Below are positions 1-8,813 of a DNA stretch of 64,000 nucleotides, in pieces; within the stretch, counting starts at the first letter, position 1, and each line of letters opens with the position of its first letter. Below the pieces are notes generated by a model. It saw only the letters and a list, made by a program, of their open reading frames with translations, made no database searches and was not told the DNA's origin. The stretch comes from an uncultured Bacilli bacterium (GTDB taxonomy: Bacteria; Bacillota_I; Bacilli_A; RF39; UBA660), in assembly GCA_934098385.1 (NCBI GenBank), contig CAKOOJ010000004.1, forward strand, positions 22,619 to 86,618, in the 5' to 3' direction. The position numbers and the translations under genes were made by a program.

Positions 1-1
1 T

Positions 2-751
2 ACATCATATTATAATAATTATTCTCAATATAATAAAAATTATAATATATTTTATAAATATATGTATGATAATGCTAATTATAATGAAAATTATATCTCT
101 GGGTTAAGTGAGTTTTGTTATCCAAAAAAAATTCAAAGGAATTCTACTACTACATTTTCTTATACATGTGATAAAAATTTGAATAATTATAGTAGTACAT
201 ATGTAACTAAAAATTCTAAAGTAACATATGTTACTTTAGATGAATTAAAAATGGCTGGAGTTGGGACGTATTTAGATGGTGTTGATTCTTTAGATACTTA
301 TATTCTTCCTAAAAATAATAATTCATTTTATTTAGCAGAATTTTATGAAGATTATGATAATTATGGTACAGATAGAAATTATAGTGTATTAAAAAATGGA
401 TTTAAAGTTTATGATACTTTTAAATCAGATATACAAATATGCAGTGGAGAAGATTGGTATTCTGATAGAACACCAAAATATAAAATAAAAGAATATTATG
501 TTTTTTATAAAAATGGTATTTGTGGTAGTTTATATTGTGCTACTAGTTGGATTTGTTCTCATAATAGAAAGGGTAGCTATAGCGGTACACGTCATGATTA
601 TACACGTTATGACTATAATCACAATAAAACTTCTGAATTTAATTTTGGAGCAAATGCTGTGAAACCAGCAATAATTATTGATTTAACCAAAATTAAATTA
701 AGTAATACTAATAGTGGTACCAAAGAAGACCCTTACACTCTAACAAATTAA
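2..751 (+). CDS. C-terminal part of a secreted/surface protein (DUF6273-like end), 5' end outside window
   Basis: The reading frame is open from base 2, so the gene starts upstream of the window; the first internal ATG at 62 is not a convincing start because nothing like a Shine-Dalgarno site precedes it. The visible 249 residues are rich in Tyr, Asn, Ser and Asp. They end in a block with the pattern VKPAIIIDL followed by SGTKEDPYTL. This matches the usual ending of Firmicute surface proteins of the DUF6273 type ('VRPv..l...GsGTkddPY.l'). Several cysteines (CSGEDW, CGSLYCATSWIC) may form disulfides. Function and anchoring cannot be judged without the N-terminus. The gene ends at a hairpin terminator. 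Confidence 0.6.
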   Translation, partial: TSYYNNYSQYNKNYNIFYKYMYDNANYNENYISGLSEFCYPKKIQRNSTTTFSYTCDKNLNNYSSTYVTKNSKVTYVTLDELKMAGVGTYLDGVDSLDTYILPKNNNSFYLAEFYEDYDNYGTDRNYSVLKNGFKVYDTFKSDIQICSGEDWYSDRTPKYKIKEYYVFYKNGICGSLYCATSWICSHNRKGSYSGTRHDYTRYDYNHNKTSEFNFGANAVKPAIIIDLTKIKLSNTNSGTKEDPYTLTN

Positions 752-781
752 AAGTGTCAAATTAATAATTGATACTTTTTT
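750..781 (+). terminator. rho-independent terminator after the surface protein
   Basis: Stem AAAAGTGTCAA / TTGATACTTTT (one G-T pair) with a short AT loop and a T-run, starting at the stop codon of the upstream gene. Confidence 0.75.
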
Positions 782-830
782 AAAATAAAAAATATGATAT
801 AATGTATATATAATAGAAGGAGATAGTATT

Positions 831-2585
831 ATGTTTGGAAGAATAATAAATATAACAGATTCTACTGTAGAAATAGAAATAAATAAAAATAGTGAAATCA
901 TACCTAACTTAATGAACTTGCATGTAGTATTTGAAGATACTGATACAAAATTACTTGGTGAAGTTAGAACTGTATTAGATAGTACTATTCATGTGGATTT
1001 AAAAGGACAATTTATTGGAGAAAAATTTATACAAGGTACAATAAAGAAACCATCACTTACTAGTACTATAAGATTAATAAATGATGAAGAATTAAATATA
1101 ATATTTGGAACTGATAATGAAAATAATATATATATAGGAAAAAGTCCTATATATCCTAATAAAAATATATATGCTAGTATAAATGACTTATTTTCAAATC
1201 ATTTATCTATATTTGGTAATTCAGGTAGTGGTAAAAGTTGTAGTGTATCAAGAATAATACAAAATGTATTTTTAAATAAAAACTTTTTAACTTATAATGC
1301 AAACTTATTTTTCTTTGATGCATATGGAGAATATAAAAATGCATTTAAAGATTTATCCAGTATAAATCCTAATTATCAATATAAATTTTTGACTACTAAC
1401 CCTATAGATGAAACAGATGGAAAATTAGTTATACCAGTTTATTTACTTAGTATTGATGATTTATCTTTATTATTTCAAGTTGATAGTCACTCACAAATTA
1501 CAATAATAGAAAGAATGTATAAACTAGTAAGAATATTTTCTAGAAATGATGATTATGCTAAAAAATTAAAAAACCATTTAATAGCAAAAGCGATAATGAA
1601 CGTATTATTTTCAAATAACACTGCTACAGCAAAAAAATCTGATATATTTAGTATAGTTACATCATGTCCAACAGAAGAATTTAATCTAAAAGCTGAATTA
1701 CAAGGTGTAGGTTATACAAGAATATTTAGTGAATGTTTTGGAATAGATAGAAATGGTGAATTTGGCGAATCGGTATTAATAAATGAATATTTAAATAAAT
1801 TTATAGATGATAGTATAGAAAGTAGTATAACTATACCAAATGAATCATATTTTACATTAAATGATTTATCTAAAGCATTAAACTTTACTTTAATAGGAGA
1901 AGGTTTTCAAGATAATAAAACTATACAAGATGGTGCTATAATTCTTAAAGTTAGACTTAATGCACTAATAAATAGTAGTAATAGTGAATTTTTTAATGCT
2001 ACTGAATATACAAATTTAGAAACATATATATCTAATTTAATAATGAATAATAATAAACGTAGTCAAATAATAAATGTAAATTTAGAAGGTGTAGATGATA
2101 ATTTAGCTAAAGTTATAGTTAAAATATTATCTAAAATGTTATTTGATTTTGCCAAATCTAGAACTGATAGAGCAAGTATACCATTTCATTTATTTATAGA
2201 AGAAGCACATAGATATGTTGTAAAAGATAATGATGTATTCTTACTTGGATACAATATATTTGAACGTATTGCAAAAGAAGGAAGAAAATATGGTGTTATG
2301 TTAGATTTAGTTAGTCAAAGACCAGTAGAAATAAGTGACACAGTTGTATCACAAATGTCAAACTTCTTAATACTTAAAATGACACATCCAAAAGATTTAG
2401 AATATATTGAAAAAATGTTACCAAATATTAGTGGTGATGTAATAGATAAACTTAATTCATTACAAGCTGGTACATTAGTAGCGTTTGGTAGTGCATTTAA
2501 AATCCCATTACTTATAAAAATGGATATGCCAGATCCTACACCATATTCTTCAAACTGTGATATAGTTAATCGTTGGAGGGGATAA
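831..2585 (+). CDS. HerA/VirB4-type ATP-binding protein (DUF87-like ATPase)
   Basis: This 584-aa cytoplasmic P-loop ATPase belongs to the HerA/FtsK superfamily. An N-terminal beta-barrel-like region (about 1-90) is followed by Walker A GNSGSGKS at about residues 128-135. A Walker B-type LFIEEAH lies at about 454-460, and a later 'LVSQRPVEIS' segment fits the sensor region with its conserved Gln. Bacterial HerA proteins form hexameric DNA translocases, often with a NurA nuclease, and some work in phage defence. No NurA or other partner gene is adjacent here, so the role is open. The start is fixed by AGAAGGAG eight bases before the ATG. A -10-like TATAAT lies at 798-803. Confidence 0.8.
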   Translation: MFGRIINITDSTVEIEINKNSEIIPNLMNLHVVFEDTDTKLLGEVRTVLDSTIHVDLKGQFIGEKFIQGTIKKPSLTSTIRLINDEELNIIFGTDNENNIYIGKSPIYPNKNIYASINDLFSNHLSIFGNSGSGKSCSVSRIIQNVFLNKNFLTYNANLFFFDAYGEYKNAFKDLSSINPNYQYKFLTTNPIDETDGKLVIPVYLLSIDDLSLLFQVDSHSQITIIERMYKLVRIFSRNDDYAKKLKNHLIAKAIMNVLFSNNTATAKKSDIFSIVTSCPTEEFNLKAELQGVGYTRIFSECFGIDRNGEFGESVLINEYLNKFIDDSIESSITIPNESYFTLNDLSKALNFTLIGEGFQDNKTIQDGAIILKVRLNALINSSNSEFFNATEYTNLETYISNLIMNNNKRSQIINVNLEGVDDNLAKVIVKILSKMLFDFAKSRTDRASIPFHLFIEEAHRYVVKDNDVFLLGYNIFERIAKEGRKYGVMLDLVSQRPVEISDTVVSQMSNFLILKMTHPKDLEYIEKMLPNISGDVIDKLNSLQAGTLVAFGSAFKIPLLIKMDMPDPTPYSSNCDIVNRWRG

Positions 2586-2608
2586 ACAGATTGTTGTTTA
2601 TCTTTTTC
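2581..2608 (+). terminator. terminator overlapping the stop codon of the HerA-like gene
   Basis: Stem GATAAAC / GTTTATC followed by TTTTTC; the 5' arm includes the TAA stop codon of the upstream gene. Confidence 0.65.
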
Positions 2609-2641
2609 TGTGCTATAATAAAAACGAATGTTGGTGATACT

Positions 2642-3724
2642 ATGAAATCAATGTATATACATATACCATTTTGTAAATCAATTTGTACTTATTGTGATTT
2701 TTGTAAACAATTGTATAATGAAACAAATATTAAAAAATATTTAATTGCTCTAAATGAAGAAATAAAAGATAGATATAATGGAGAGGAATTAGACACTTTA
2801 TATATAGGTGGCGGAACACCAAGCAGTTTAAATATATTAGAACTAAAAGAATTATTTAATATTTTAAAACAATTAAAAATAAATAATATAAAAGAATATA
2901 CTTTTGAATGTAATGTAAATGATATAACAGAAGAATTAATAGATATACTTAAAATAAATAAAGTTAATAGAATAAGTATAGGAGTTGAATCATTTAATAA
3001 AGATAAATTAAAATTTATGGAACGTTTTAGTGATTATGAAGATGTAAAAGCAAAAATTGAAATGATTAGAAACAAAGGAATAAATAATATTAATATAGAT
3101 TTAATGTATGGGATACCAGGGGAAACTTTAAAAGTATTAAAAAATGATTTAAATTTAATATTAAAATTAAAGCCAACACATATTAGTACATATAGTTTAA
3201 TATTAGAAGAATATACTAAATTAAGTATAAATAATACTAAACCAATAGATGAAGAATTAGAATTAGAAATGTATAATTATATAGTAAATAAATTAAAGAA
3301 AAAAAAATATAATCATTATGAAGTAAGTAATTTTGCATTAGAAGGATATGAATCTATTCATAATTTAAATTATTGGAATAATGAAGAATATTATGGCTTT
3401 GGACTAGGAGCAAGTGGTTATATTGATGGTATACGTTATGAAAATACAAAAAATATAAATAAATATATTGAAAATATTTTTGTAAATAAACAAGAAATAG
3501 TTGGTATAAAAGAAAAACAAGAAAATGAACTCATGTTAGGTTTTAGAAAAACTAAAGGAATTAGTTTACAAGATTTCTTTGATAAATATAATATAAATAT
3601 GCAAGATGTATTTCCAATTAAACCTCTTTTAAAGAATAAAGATTTAATATATAAAGATGGTTATGTATTTATTAATCCAAATAAATTATATGTAATGAAT
3701 GAAATATTATTAAAATTAATATAA
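2642..3724 (+). CDS. hemW: HemW-type radical SAM heme chaperone (coproporphyrinogen III oxidase-like)
   Basis: Radical SAM protein of the HemW family, 360 aa from the chosen start. HemW binds heme and a 4Fe-4S cluster and is thought to deliver heme to target proteins; it is not a true HemN oxidase. The cluster motif is C11-x3-C15-x2-C18-x2-C21 (CKSICTYCDFC), followed by YIGGGTPS for SAM binding and GVESFN and DLMYGIPGET motifs. I place the start at 2642 because the TTGGTGAT just upstream is a good ribosome site and the protein then begins MKSMYIHIPFC as in the family. A longer in-frame start at 2573 would overlap the preceding gene and its terminator. Confidence 0.9.
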   Translation: MKSMYIHIPFCKSICTYCDFCKQLYNETNIKKYLIALNEEIKDRYNGEELDTLYIGGGTPSSLNILELKELFNILKQLKINNIKEYTFECNVNDITEELIDILKINKVNRISIGVESFNKDKLKFMERFSDYEDVKAKIEMIRNKGINNINIDLMYGIPGETLKVLKNDLNLILKLKPTHISTYSLILEEYTKLSINNTKPIDEELELEMYNYIVNKLKKKKYNHYEVSNFALEGYESIHNLNYWNNEEYYGFGLGASGYIDGIRYENTKNINKYIENIFVNKQEIVGIKEKQENELMLGFRKTKGISLQDFFDKYNINMQDVFPIKPLLKNKDLIYKDGYVFINPNKLYVMNEILLKLI

Positions 3725-3727
3725 AAT

Positions 3728-3768
3728 ATACAAGACATAATTTAGTAAAAACTCTTGTATTTTTTTTT
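3728..3768 (+). terminator. terminator after hemW
   Basis: Stem ATACAAG / CTTGTAT, a long AT-rich loop, then eight T. Confidence 0.7.
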
Positions 3769-3807
3769 ATATATGATAAAATGTTTATAGAATAAGGATG
3801 TGAAAAC

Positions 3808-5265
3808 ATGAAAAAAAATTTAAAATATTTGTTAGTTGGAATTGGGACAAGCCTTATACTTCCAACATTGACTCATGCTGCAACAATGTCTTTAGATGAT
3901 GAAAAAATAAATGGAAATACAGCTACTTACAGTTTAAACTATACAGGTGCTGAAGGAGATTCTAATTCAATAAAATTTGATGTTAATATTAATACAAACG
4001 TAGGAATAAAAGTATCAAAAGATGCTTCAATGTCAGGACAATGTAGTGAAAGTGGATGTTACTTAGATATGCCTACAACTTACGTTGCTGGAGAAAAAAT
4101 TAAAATTGCAGATATTACATTAACTAATACTTCAACAGAAGAAATGACATCTAATTTAAAAATCAATATGAATGGTTCTGAAATGACTAGTAAAATAGGT
4201 GTTAAATTATCTGCTGGTCAAACACAAAAAGTAAAGAGCAATAATGCAAGTCTTAGTAATTTAGGATTATCTGTTGGTAATCTAGATAAAACTTTTGATG
4301 CAAATACTTTAGAATATACAATAACTGGTATCAAAGATACTATAAATTCTGTTACAATTAATCCAACTTGTGAAAATTGTGAAATAAAAATTACTTGTCC
4401 AGATGGTGGATGTACAGTTTCCAATACTAAAAGAGTAACGTTACAAACTGGTGCTAACTTAGTTAATATTAATGTTACTAGTGAAGATGGAACTAGCAAT
4501 AAAACATATAAACTAAATATTTATAGAGGAGACGTAACAACAAGTTCTGCATACTTACAAAATTTAACTATAAAAGATGGTGTGTTAAGTCCAACTTTTA
4601 ATCCAATGACTAATGATTATTCATTTAAACTTACTAAAGATTTAAAAACGTTAGATATAAAAACAACAACAGAAGATCCAAGTGCGAAAGTTGAAATAAA
4701 GGGCAATAAAGATTTAAAAGTTGGAGAAAATACTATTACTATAACAGTAACTAGTAGTGATGGAGAAAATAAACAAGTTTATACAATAAAAGTAAATAAA
4801 GAAAAAGAAGAAAAGAAGAAAACTGTAAAAACTACTACGGTTAAGAAAAAGAAAAATAATACATGGTTAATAATACTATTATCTGTGTTAGGTCTTGGGA
4901 TAATAGTTGGTACATTCTTAATAATATTTAAAAAGAAAAATAAGAAAAAAGATAATAAAGATGATAAAAATAATAAGAATGATAATAATAAAAATAAAGA
5001 AAAAGAAATAGAAAATAATGATGAAAAAAATGAACTTGATATGCTAGAAGAAAGTAAATACAACGTATATGGTGAGGAAATTAATGAAGAAGATTTACTT
5101 AATGATATGGAAGAATCAGATATAGAAAAAGAAAATACAGATTCATTAAGAATACTTGAAGAGACAAAAAGACAAATGAGAGAAGAACCTAAACAAGACG
5201 TTGATGATGCTTTAGATGATTTAATGAAAACAAAAAAATTAGAACTTGGAGATTTAGACTTTTAA
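3808..5265 (+). CDS. cadherin-like beta-sandwich surface protein with one C-terminal membrane anchor
   Basis: Secreted, membrane-anchored protein of 485 aa. It has a signal peptide (about 1-24, ending THAA) and an N-terminal beta-rich domain with a Cys pair (CSESGC). Two cadherin-like beta-sandwich repeats follow, seen from the paired pattern 'LSNLGLSVGNLDKTFDANTLEYTI' and 'LQNLTIKDGVLSPTFNPMTNDYSF'. The first carries a CENC...CPDGGC cysteine cluster. One transmembrane helix lies at about 351-374. The last about 110 residues are a very charged Lys/Asn then Glu/Asp-rich cytoplasmic tail. It probably binds something outside the cell; the ligand is unknown. AAGGATGTG gives a clear start. Confidence 0.75.
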   Translation: MKKNLKYLLVGIGTSLILPTLTHAATMSLDDEKINGNTATYSLNYTGAEGDSNSIKFDVNINTNVGIKVSKDASMSGQCSESGCYLDMPTTYVAGEKIKIADITLTNTSTEEMTSNLKINMNGSEMTSKIGVKLSAGQTQKVKSNNASLSNLGLSVGNLDKTFDANTLEYTITGIKDTINSVTINPTCENCEIKITCPDGGCTVSNTKRVTLQTGANLVNINVTSEDGTSNKTYKLNIYRGDVTTSSAYLQNLTIKDGVLSPTFNPMTNDYSFKLTKDLKTLDIKTTTEDPSAKVEIKGNKDLKVGENTITITVTSSDGENKQVYTIKVNKEKEEKKKTVKTTTVKKKKNNTWLIILLSVLGLGIIVGTFLIIFKKKNKKKDNKDDKNNKNDNNKNKEKEIENNDEKNELDMLEESKYNVYGEEINEEDLLNDMEESDIEKENTDSLRILEETKRQMREEPKQDVDDALDDLMKTKKLELGDLDF

Positions 5266-5269
5266 TGAT

Positions 5270-5302
5270 ATCACCTGAATATAATTATTTAGGTGATTTT
5301 TT
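5270..5302 (+). terminator. terminator whose 3' arm carries the next gene's ribosome site
   Basis: Stem ATCACCTGAAT / ATTTAGGTGAT with a TTTTTT tail. The 3' arm contains AGGTGA, which sits six bases before the ATG of the GDPD gene at 5303, so the hairpin may also limit that gene's translation on read-through transcripts. Confidence 0.75.
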
Positions 5303-5935
5303 ATGGAAATAATAGCACACAGAGGATTAACAAATGATAATATAAAGGAAAATACATTAGAGGCGTTTAAAAATGCAATAAAAAATAAATATAATGGAAT
5401 AGAACTAGATATTAGAAAAACAAAAGATAATATTATAGTAGTATTACATGATAAATACATAAATAGAACAAGTGACGGAATAGGTAATATAAATAAATTG
5501 ACATATAAAGAAACTTTAAAATATAACTTTGGTACTAAAAAATATAAAAGTAAAATACCTACACTAAAAGAAGTTATAAAAAATATTAATAATACTAATA
5601 TATTTATTGAATTAAAAGAAAGTATAGATAAAGAAGAATTAAATAATATTCTAAAATTAAATAAAAGTAATAAATATTATATTATGAGTTTTAACAAAGA
5701 ATATATAGATAATCTAATAGGAATAAAATATAATTTAGGATTAATAAATTATGTGTTTAATAGTTTTATAGATTATAGCAAATACAATTTTATACTAGTA
5801 TTAGAAGATTTATTTAATAAAGATATATATGATTATTTTACTAAAATGAATTTAGAAGTTATAGTATATAATATTAGAAATAATATAAGTTTAAAAAATA
5901 AAGAATTATTTGATAATATAAAATACATAATATAA
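5303..5935 (+). CDS. glycerophosphodiester phosphodiesterase (GDPD/UgpQ-like)
   Basis: Hydrolyses glycerophosphodiesters from lipid turnover to glycerol 3-phosphate and an alcohol. The 210-aa protein lacks a signal peptide and is probably cytoplasmic, like UgpQ. The GDPD signature is complete: H6-R7-G, the metal-binding pair E34 and D36 in GIELDIR, and the second catalytic H49 in VLHD. N-terminal 'ENTLEAF' is also diagnostic. It is slightly shorter than typical family members (about 240 aa), mostly in the C-terminal half of the barrel. The start codon lies directly behind the preceding terminator hairpin, which supplies the Shine-Dalgarno sequence. Confidence 0.88.
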   Translation: MEIIAHRGLTNDNIKENTLEAFKNAIKNKYNGIELDIRKTKDNIIVVLHDKYINRTSDGIGNINKLTYKETLKYNFGTKKYKSKIPTLKEVIKNINNTNIFIELKESIDKEELNNILKLNKSNKYYIMSFNKEYIDNLIGIKYNLGLINYVFNSFIDYSKYNFILVLEDLFNKDIYDYFTKMNLEVIVYNIRNNISLKNKELFDNIKYII

Positions 5936-5973
5936 AAAAATCACATAAAATGTCAAAAAAAGTTATATAATTG

Positions 5974-6002
5974 TTGCACCTTACCTTTTTTCTTGTTATA
6001 AT
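5974..6002 (+). promoter_or_regulatory. promoter of rpsU
   Basis: TTGCAC at 5974-5979, a 17-base spacer and TATAAT at 5997-6002; the S21 ATG lies 30 bases further on. Confidence 0.75.
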
Positions 6003-6031
6003 AAGTTAGGAAATGAAGGGAGGGAAATTAA

Positions 6032-6223
6032 ATGACTAAAGTAGAAGTAAAAAATGGTAACGTTGATAATGCATTAAAAAGATTTAAAATTAAAGTAGCT
6101 AAAAGCGGAGTCCCTTCTGAACTAAAAAAACATAAAGAATATAAAAAACCTGGAGTTAAAAGACGTGAAGCTAAAAAAGAAATGATAAAGAATTCACGTA
6201 AGAGAAACAAAAGAAATAGATAA
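6032..6223 (+). CDS. rpsU: ribosomal protein bS21
   Basis: Small basic protein of the 30S subunit needed for normal translation initiation. The 63 aa contain the family core 'ALKRFKIKVAKSGVPSELKKHKEY' pattern in two parts (ALKRFKIKVAKSG, then KKHKEYKKPGVKRREAKKE) and a Lys/Arg-rich tail. The length is a few residues above the usual 57-58. GAAGGGAGGG sits just before the ATG. It has its own promoter and terminator, followed at once by yqeY, the rpsU-yqeY order common in Bacilli. Confidence 0.95.
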   Translation: MTKVEVKNGNVDNALKRFKIKVAKSGVPSELKKHKEYKKPGVKRREAKKEMIKNSRKRNKRNR

Positions 6224-6227
6224 TTTT

Positions 6228-6257
6228 AAAGTGGTTATATTTTTATAAGCACTTTTT
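6228..6257 (+). terminator. terminator between rpsU and yqeY
   Basis: Stem AAAGTG / CACTTT with a 16-base AT loop and T-run; it probably lets some transcripts continue into yqeY. Confidence 0.6.
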
Positions 6258-6278
6258 ATATAAAAGAAAGGTGATAAT

Positions 6279-6722
6279 ATGTTTAATAATATAAAAAAAG
6301 ATTTAATTAGTGCAATGAAAGAACAAGATAAATTCAAATTATCTGTATTACGTATGTTAAAAAGTGCTTTAGAAGCAGAAGAAATAAATAAAAAAAGCGA
6401 ATTAACTGAAGATGAAGTTTTAAATGTTATAAAAAAACAAGTAAAAGTTAGAAGTGCATCTTTAGAAGAATATAAAGAATATGGTAGAAATGATTTAGCA
6501 GATAATTTAGAAAAAGAAATAGAAATACTTAAAACTTATTTACCAGAGGAATTATCTTATGAAGAATTAATTAAAATTATAGATGAACAATTTAATGTAA
6601 TTAATCCTACAAGTATGAAAGATATGGGTAAAGTTATTAAAGCTGTATCAAGTATAGTTGGTGCACGTGCCGATATGAGTGAAGTAAGTAAGATTGTAAA
6701 AGAAAAAATAAGTAATTTATAA
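6279..6722 (+). CDS. yqeY: YqeY family protein (GatB/Yqey domain)
   Basis: 147-aa cytoplasmic protein matching the YqeY family over its full length: 'IKKDLISAMKEQDKFKLSVLRMLKSALEAEEI' near the start, 'ILKTYLPEELSYEEL' in the middle and 'DMGKVIKAV...GARADMSEVSKIVKEKI' at the end. The domain resembles the tRNA-binding tail of the GatB amidotransferase subunit; the in vivo role is not settled. AGAAAGGTGAT precedes the ATG. It is coupled to rpsU as in Bacillus. Confidence 0.92.
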   Translation: MFNNIKKDLISAMKEQDKFKLSVLRMLKSALEAEEINKKSELTEDEVLNVIKKQVKVRSASLEEYKEYGRNDLADNLEKEIEILKTYLPEELSYEELIKIIDEQFNVINPTSMKDMGKVIKAVSSIVGARADMSEVSKIVKEKISNL

Positions 6723-6728
6723 AAAAGA

Positions 6729-6763
6729 AAAACTGAATTAAATAAAATAATTCAGTTTTATTG
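6729..6763. terminator. bidirectional terminator between yqeY and the DUF4044-like gene
   Basis: Near-perfect stem AAAACTGAATTA / TAATTCAGTTTT with T-runs on both strands, placed between convergent genes. Confidence 0.8.
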
Positions 6764-6766
6764 TTG

Positions 6767-6877
6767 TTATAAAAAATAAATTAATAAACTAGCTACCATA
6801 CTACCTACCATGGCAATTAACATAATCCACACTAATATCTTAGCAGCTATATTTTTATTTTTTTTCTTTTTAGTCAT
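6767..6877 (-). CDS. 36-aa membrane protein, DUF4044-like
   Basis: Short gene with a strong ribosome site (GAGGTGAA seven bases before ATG at 6877) and a proper stop at 6767. The product begins MTKKKKNKN, a basic cytoplasmic head, then one hydrophobic helix (AAKILVWIMLIAMVGSMVAS, continuing LLIYFL). This is the architecture and the 'VWIMLIAMVGSM' pattern of the DUF4044 family, tiny single-pass proteins of unknown function in Bacilli and clostridia. It lies opposite to yqeY and shares its terminator. Confidence 0.8.
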   Translation of the reverse strand: MTKKKKNKNIAAKILVWIMLIAMVGSMVASLLIYFL

Positions 6878-6956
6878 AAATTCACCTCAACATAATAATT
6901 ATACTAAATTATGAATAATAAATAAAGTATTTTAATAATATTTAATAGGTGACGAT

Positions 6957-7550
6957 ATGAAATATATTAAGGTTAGTTATAAAAAATATAGTAAATTATA
7001 CAATATAATACTATTAAGTATATCTATAAGTTTAACATTAGGACTTATATTATCGTTTTGTTTGGATAAAGAATTAGTTAATAATATATATGATTATTTT
7101 ATAACTCATATAAATAATTATAAAAATAATACATTTAATAATATAATATATCCAATAATAGTATATATTGGTATGTTTATATTATCTCTTACATTAATAG
7201 GCAGTTTTATACCTTTTTTAGTTATTATTATAGAAAATATTAGTATTGGATTATTATTAGGTATAACACTTAGAATAACAACTCTAAAAGGATTATTATA
7301 TGGTATTATATACTTTATATTAACTAAATTACTTTATATTGTGTTATTAGTATATTTAAGTATTAGCATATATAAATTTATTAAAAAATTTATATATAAT
7401 TTAAAAAATAAAGAAAATATTAGTTTATATAATTTGTACTCTAAAATTATATTAAAAGTAATTTTCTGTATATTAGTAATAACTATTTATAATGTTATAT
7501 TACTTTTTATTGCGCCACCAATATTCAACTTTTTTAAATTTCTATTATAA
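6957..7550 (+). CDS. polytopic membrane protein, possibly SpoIIM/DUF95-like
   Basis: 197-aa integral membrane protein with about five hydrophobic segments (roughly 17-37, 63-87, 90-115, 117-137, 165-190). The layout, with an initial helix, an extracytoplasmic loop and a cluster of 'GSFIPFLVIIIENISIGLLLGI' helices ending in a last helix, resembles SpoIIM (stage II sporulation protein M), which in Bacillus helps forespore engulfment. Sequence identity is too loose for certainty. TAGGTGACGAT precedes the ATG. mnmA follows within 50 bases, but no shared function is implied. Confidence 0.5.
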   Translation: MKYIKVSYKKYSKLYNIILLSISISLTLGLILSFCLDKELVNNIYDYFITHINNYKNNTFNNIIYPIIVYIGMFILSLTLIGSFIPFLVIIIENISIGLLLGITLRITTLKGLLYGIIYFILTKLLYIVLLVYLSISIYKFIKKFIYNLKNKENISLYNLYSKIILKVIFCILVITIYNVILLFIAPPIFNFFKFLL

Positions 7551-7598
7551 TAATTTACAAACATAAAAAAATTTAGTACAATATCATTGGTGATTTAG

Positions 7599-8705
7599 AT
7601 GTCAAAAGTAGTAGTTGGTATGAGTGGGGGAGTAGATAGTTCTGTTGCTGCTTACCTACTTCAAAAAGAAGGTTATGAGGTTATAGGATTATTTATGCGT
7701 AATTGGGATAGTATGATTAATAATGATATCAATGGTAATCCAACATTAAATAATAATATATGTCCTCAAGAACAAGATTATAATGATGCTTTAGAAGTGT
7801 GTGATAAATTAGGAATAGAATTACATAGGATAGATTTTATTAAAGAATATTGGGATAATGTATTTACTTATTTTTTAAATGAATTAAAACTAGGTAGAAC
7901 TCCTAATCCAGATTTAATGTGTAATAAATATATAAAGTTTGATTTGTTTGTAAAAGAAGCTAAAAGATTAGGAGCAGATTATATTGCAACTGGTCATTAT
8001 GCTAAAATAGAAGGTAATAAACTTTTAAGAGCAAAGGATTTAAATAAAGATCAAACCTATTTCTTGGCTCAAGTAAACGTTAATCAATTAAAAGATGTTA
8101 TATTCCCATTAGGAGAAATTACTAAACCAGAGGTACGTGAAATTGCTTTAGAAATTGGCCTTTCAACTGCAAAGAAAAAAGATTCTACAGGCATATGTTT
8201 TATTGGAGAAAGAAATTATCAAAAATTTATACAAAATTATTTAAAACCTAACCCTGGGGATATTGTAGATGTTGATACAAAAAAAATTATTGGAAGACAT
8301 ACTGGATTAATGAACTATACTATAGGTCAAAGAAGAAATGTTGGTATAAGTGGCAATCCAGAAAAACACTTTGTAGTAGGAAAAAATGTTAAAGATAATA
8401 TTTTATATGTAGCTTTTGGAAATGTTCCAGAAACACTTTATAGTGATTCATGTATAATAGATAATATTAACTTTATTTCTTCAAAACATCCTTCATTTTG
8501 TACTGCAAAATTTAGATACAGAGGTCCTGATTATGAAGTGTCTTTAGAATATTTAGAAAACAATGAAATACTCGTTAGATATCCAGAAAAAGTTGCAGCA
8601 GTTACTCCTGGACAAGCTTGCGTACTATATTTAGGAAGAGAATGTCTTGGAAGTGGAATTATTAAAGAAGTTAGAAAAAATAATGAAAAATTATGGTATT
8701 TATGA
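7599..8705 (+). CDS. mnmA: tRNA-specific 2-thiouridylase MnmA
   Basis: Puts sulfur on C2 of the wobble uridine in tRNA for Lys, Glu and Gln, using ATP and a persulfide relay. The 368-aa protein has the PP-loop GMSGGVDSS at residues 7-15, the catalytic first Cys in 'NPDLMCNKYIKF' (about 108) and the second in 'STGICFIGERNY' (about 205). 'GRHTGLMNYTIGQRRNVGIS' and a C-terminal beta-barrel are also present. Length is normal for the family. GGTGAT lies close before the ATG. A weak terminator follows. Confidence 0.96.
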   Translation: MSKVVVGMSGGVDSSVAAYLLQKEGYEVIGLFMRNWDSMINNDINGNPTLNNNICPQEQDYNDALEVCDKLGIELHRIDFIKEYWDNVFTYFLNELKLGRTPNPDLMCNKYIKFDLFVKEAKRLGADYIATGHYAKIEGNKLLRAKDLNKDQTYFLAQVNVNQLKDVIFPLGEITKPEVREIALEIGLSTAKKKDSTGICFIGERNYQKFIQNYLKPNPGDIVDVDTKKIIGRHTGLMNYTIGQRRNVGISGNPEKHFVVGKNVKDNILYVAFGNVPETLYSDSCIIDNINFISSKHPSFCTAKFRYRGPDYEVSLEYLENNEILVRYPEKVAAVTPGQACVLYLGRECLGSGIIKEVRKNNEKLWYL

Positions 8706-8716
8706 TAAACATTAGT

Positions 8717-8750
8717 AGATAATAAAATTTATCTTCTTTTTCTTTACTTT
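8717..8750 (+). terminator. probable terminator after mnmA
   Basis: Stem AGATAA / TTATCT then TCTTTTTC and further T-rich sequence. Confidence 0.5.
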
Positions 8751-8753
8751 TAC

Positions 8754-8783
8754 TTGACAATTAAGTGTATAGTAGGCTACAAT
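8754..8783 (+). promoter_or_regulatory. promoter of the HTH regulator gene
   Basis: Perfect -35 TTGACA (8754-8759), 18-base spacer and TACAAT (8778-8783). It argues against a translation start inside this stretch. Confidence 0.8.
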
Positions 8784-8813
8784 AAATATGTAAATAAAGA
8801 GAGTAGGGATAAC

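Noticed and set aside
2573..2641. Upstream extension of hemW
   Set aside because: It overlaps the previous gene's stop and terminator, and HemW proteins begin near MKSMYIHIPFC.
4218..5063. Long open frames on the minus strand inside the cadherin-like gene (also similar antisense frames inside rarA, obg and the aminotransferase)
   Set aside because: They lie wholly antisense to well-supported genes, lack ribosome sites and have low-complexity products.
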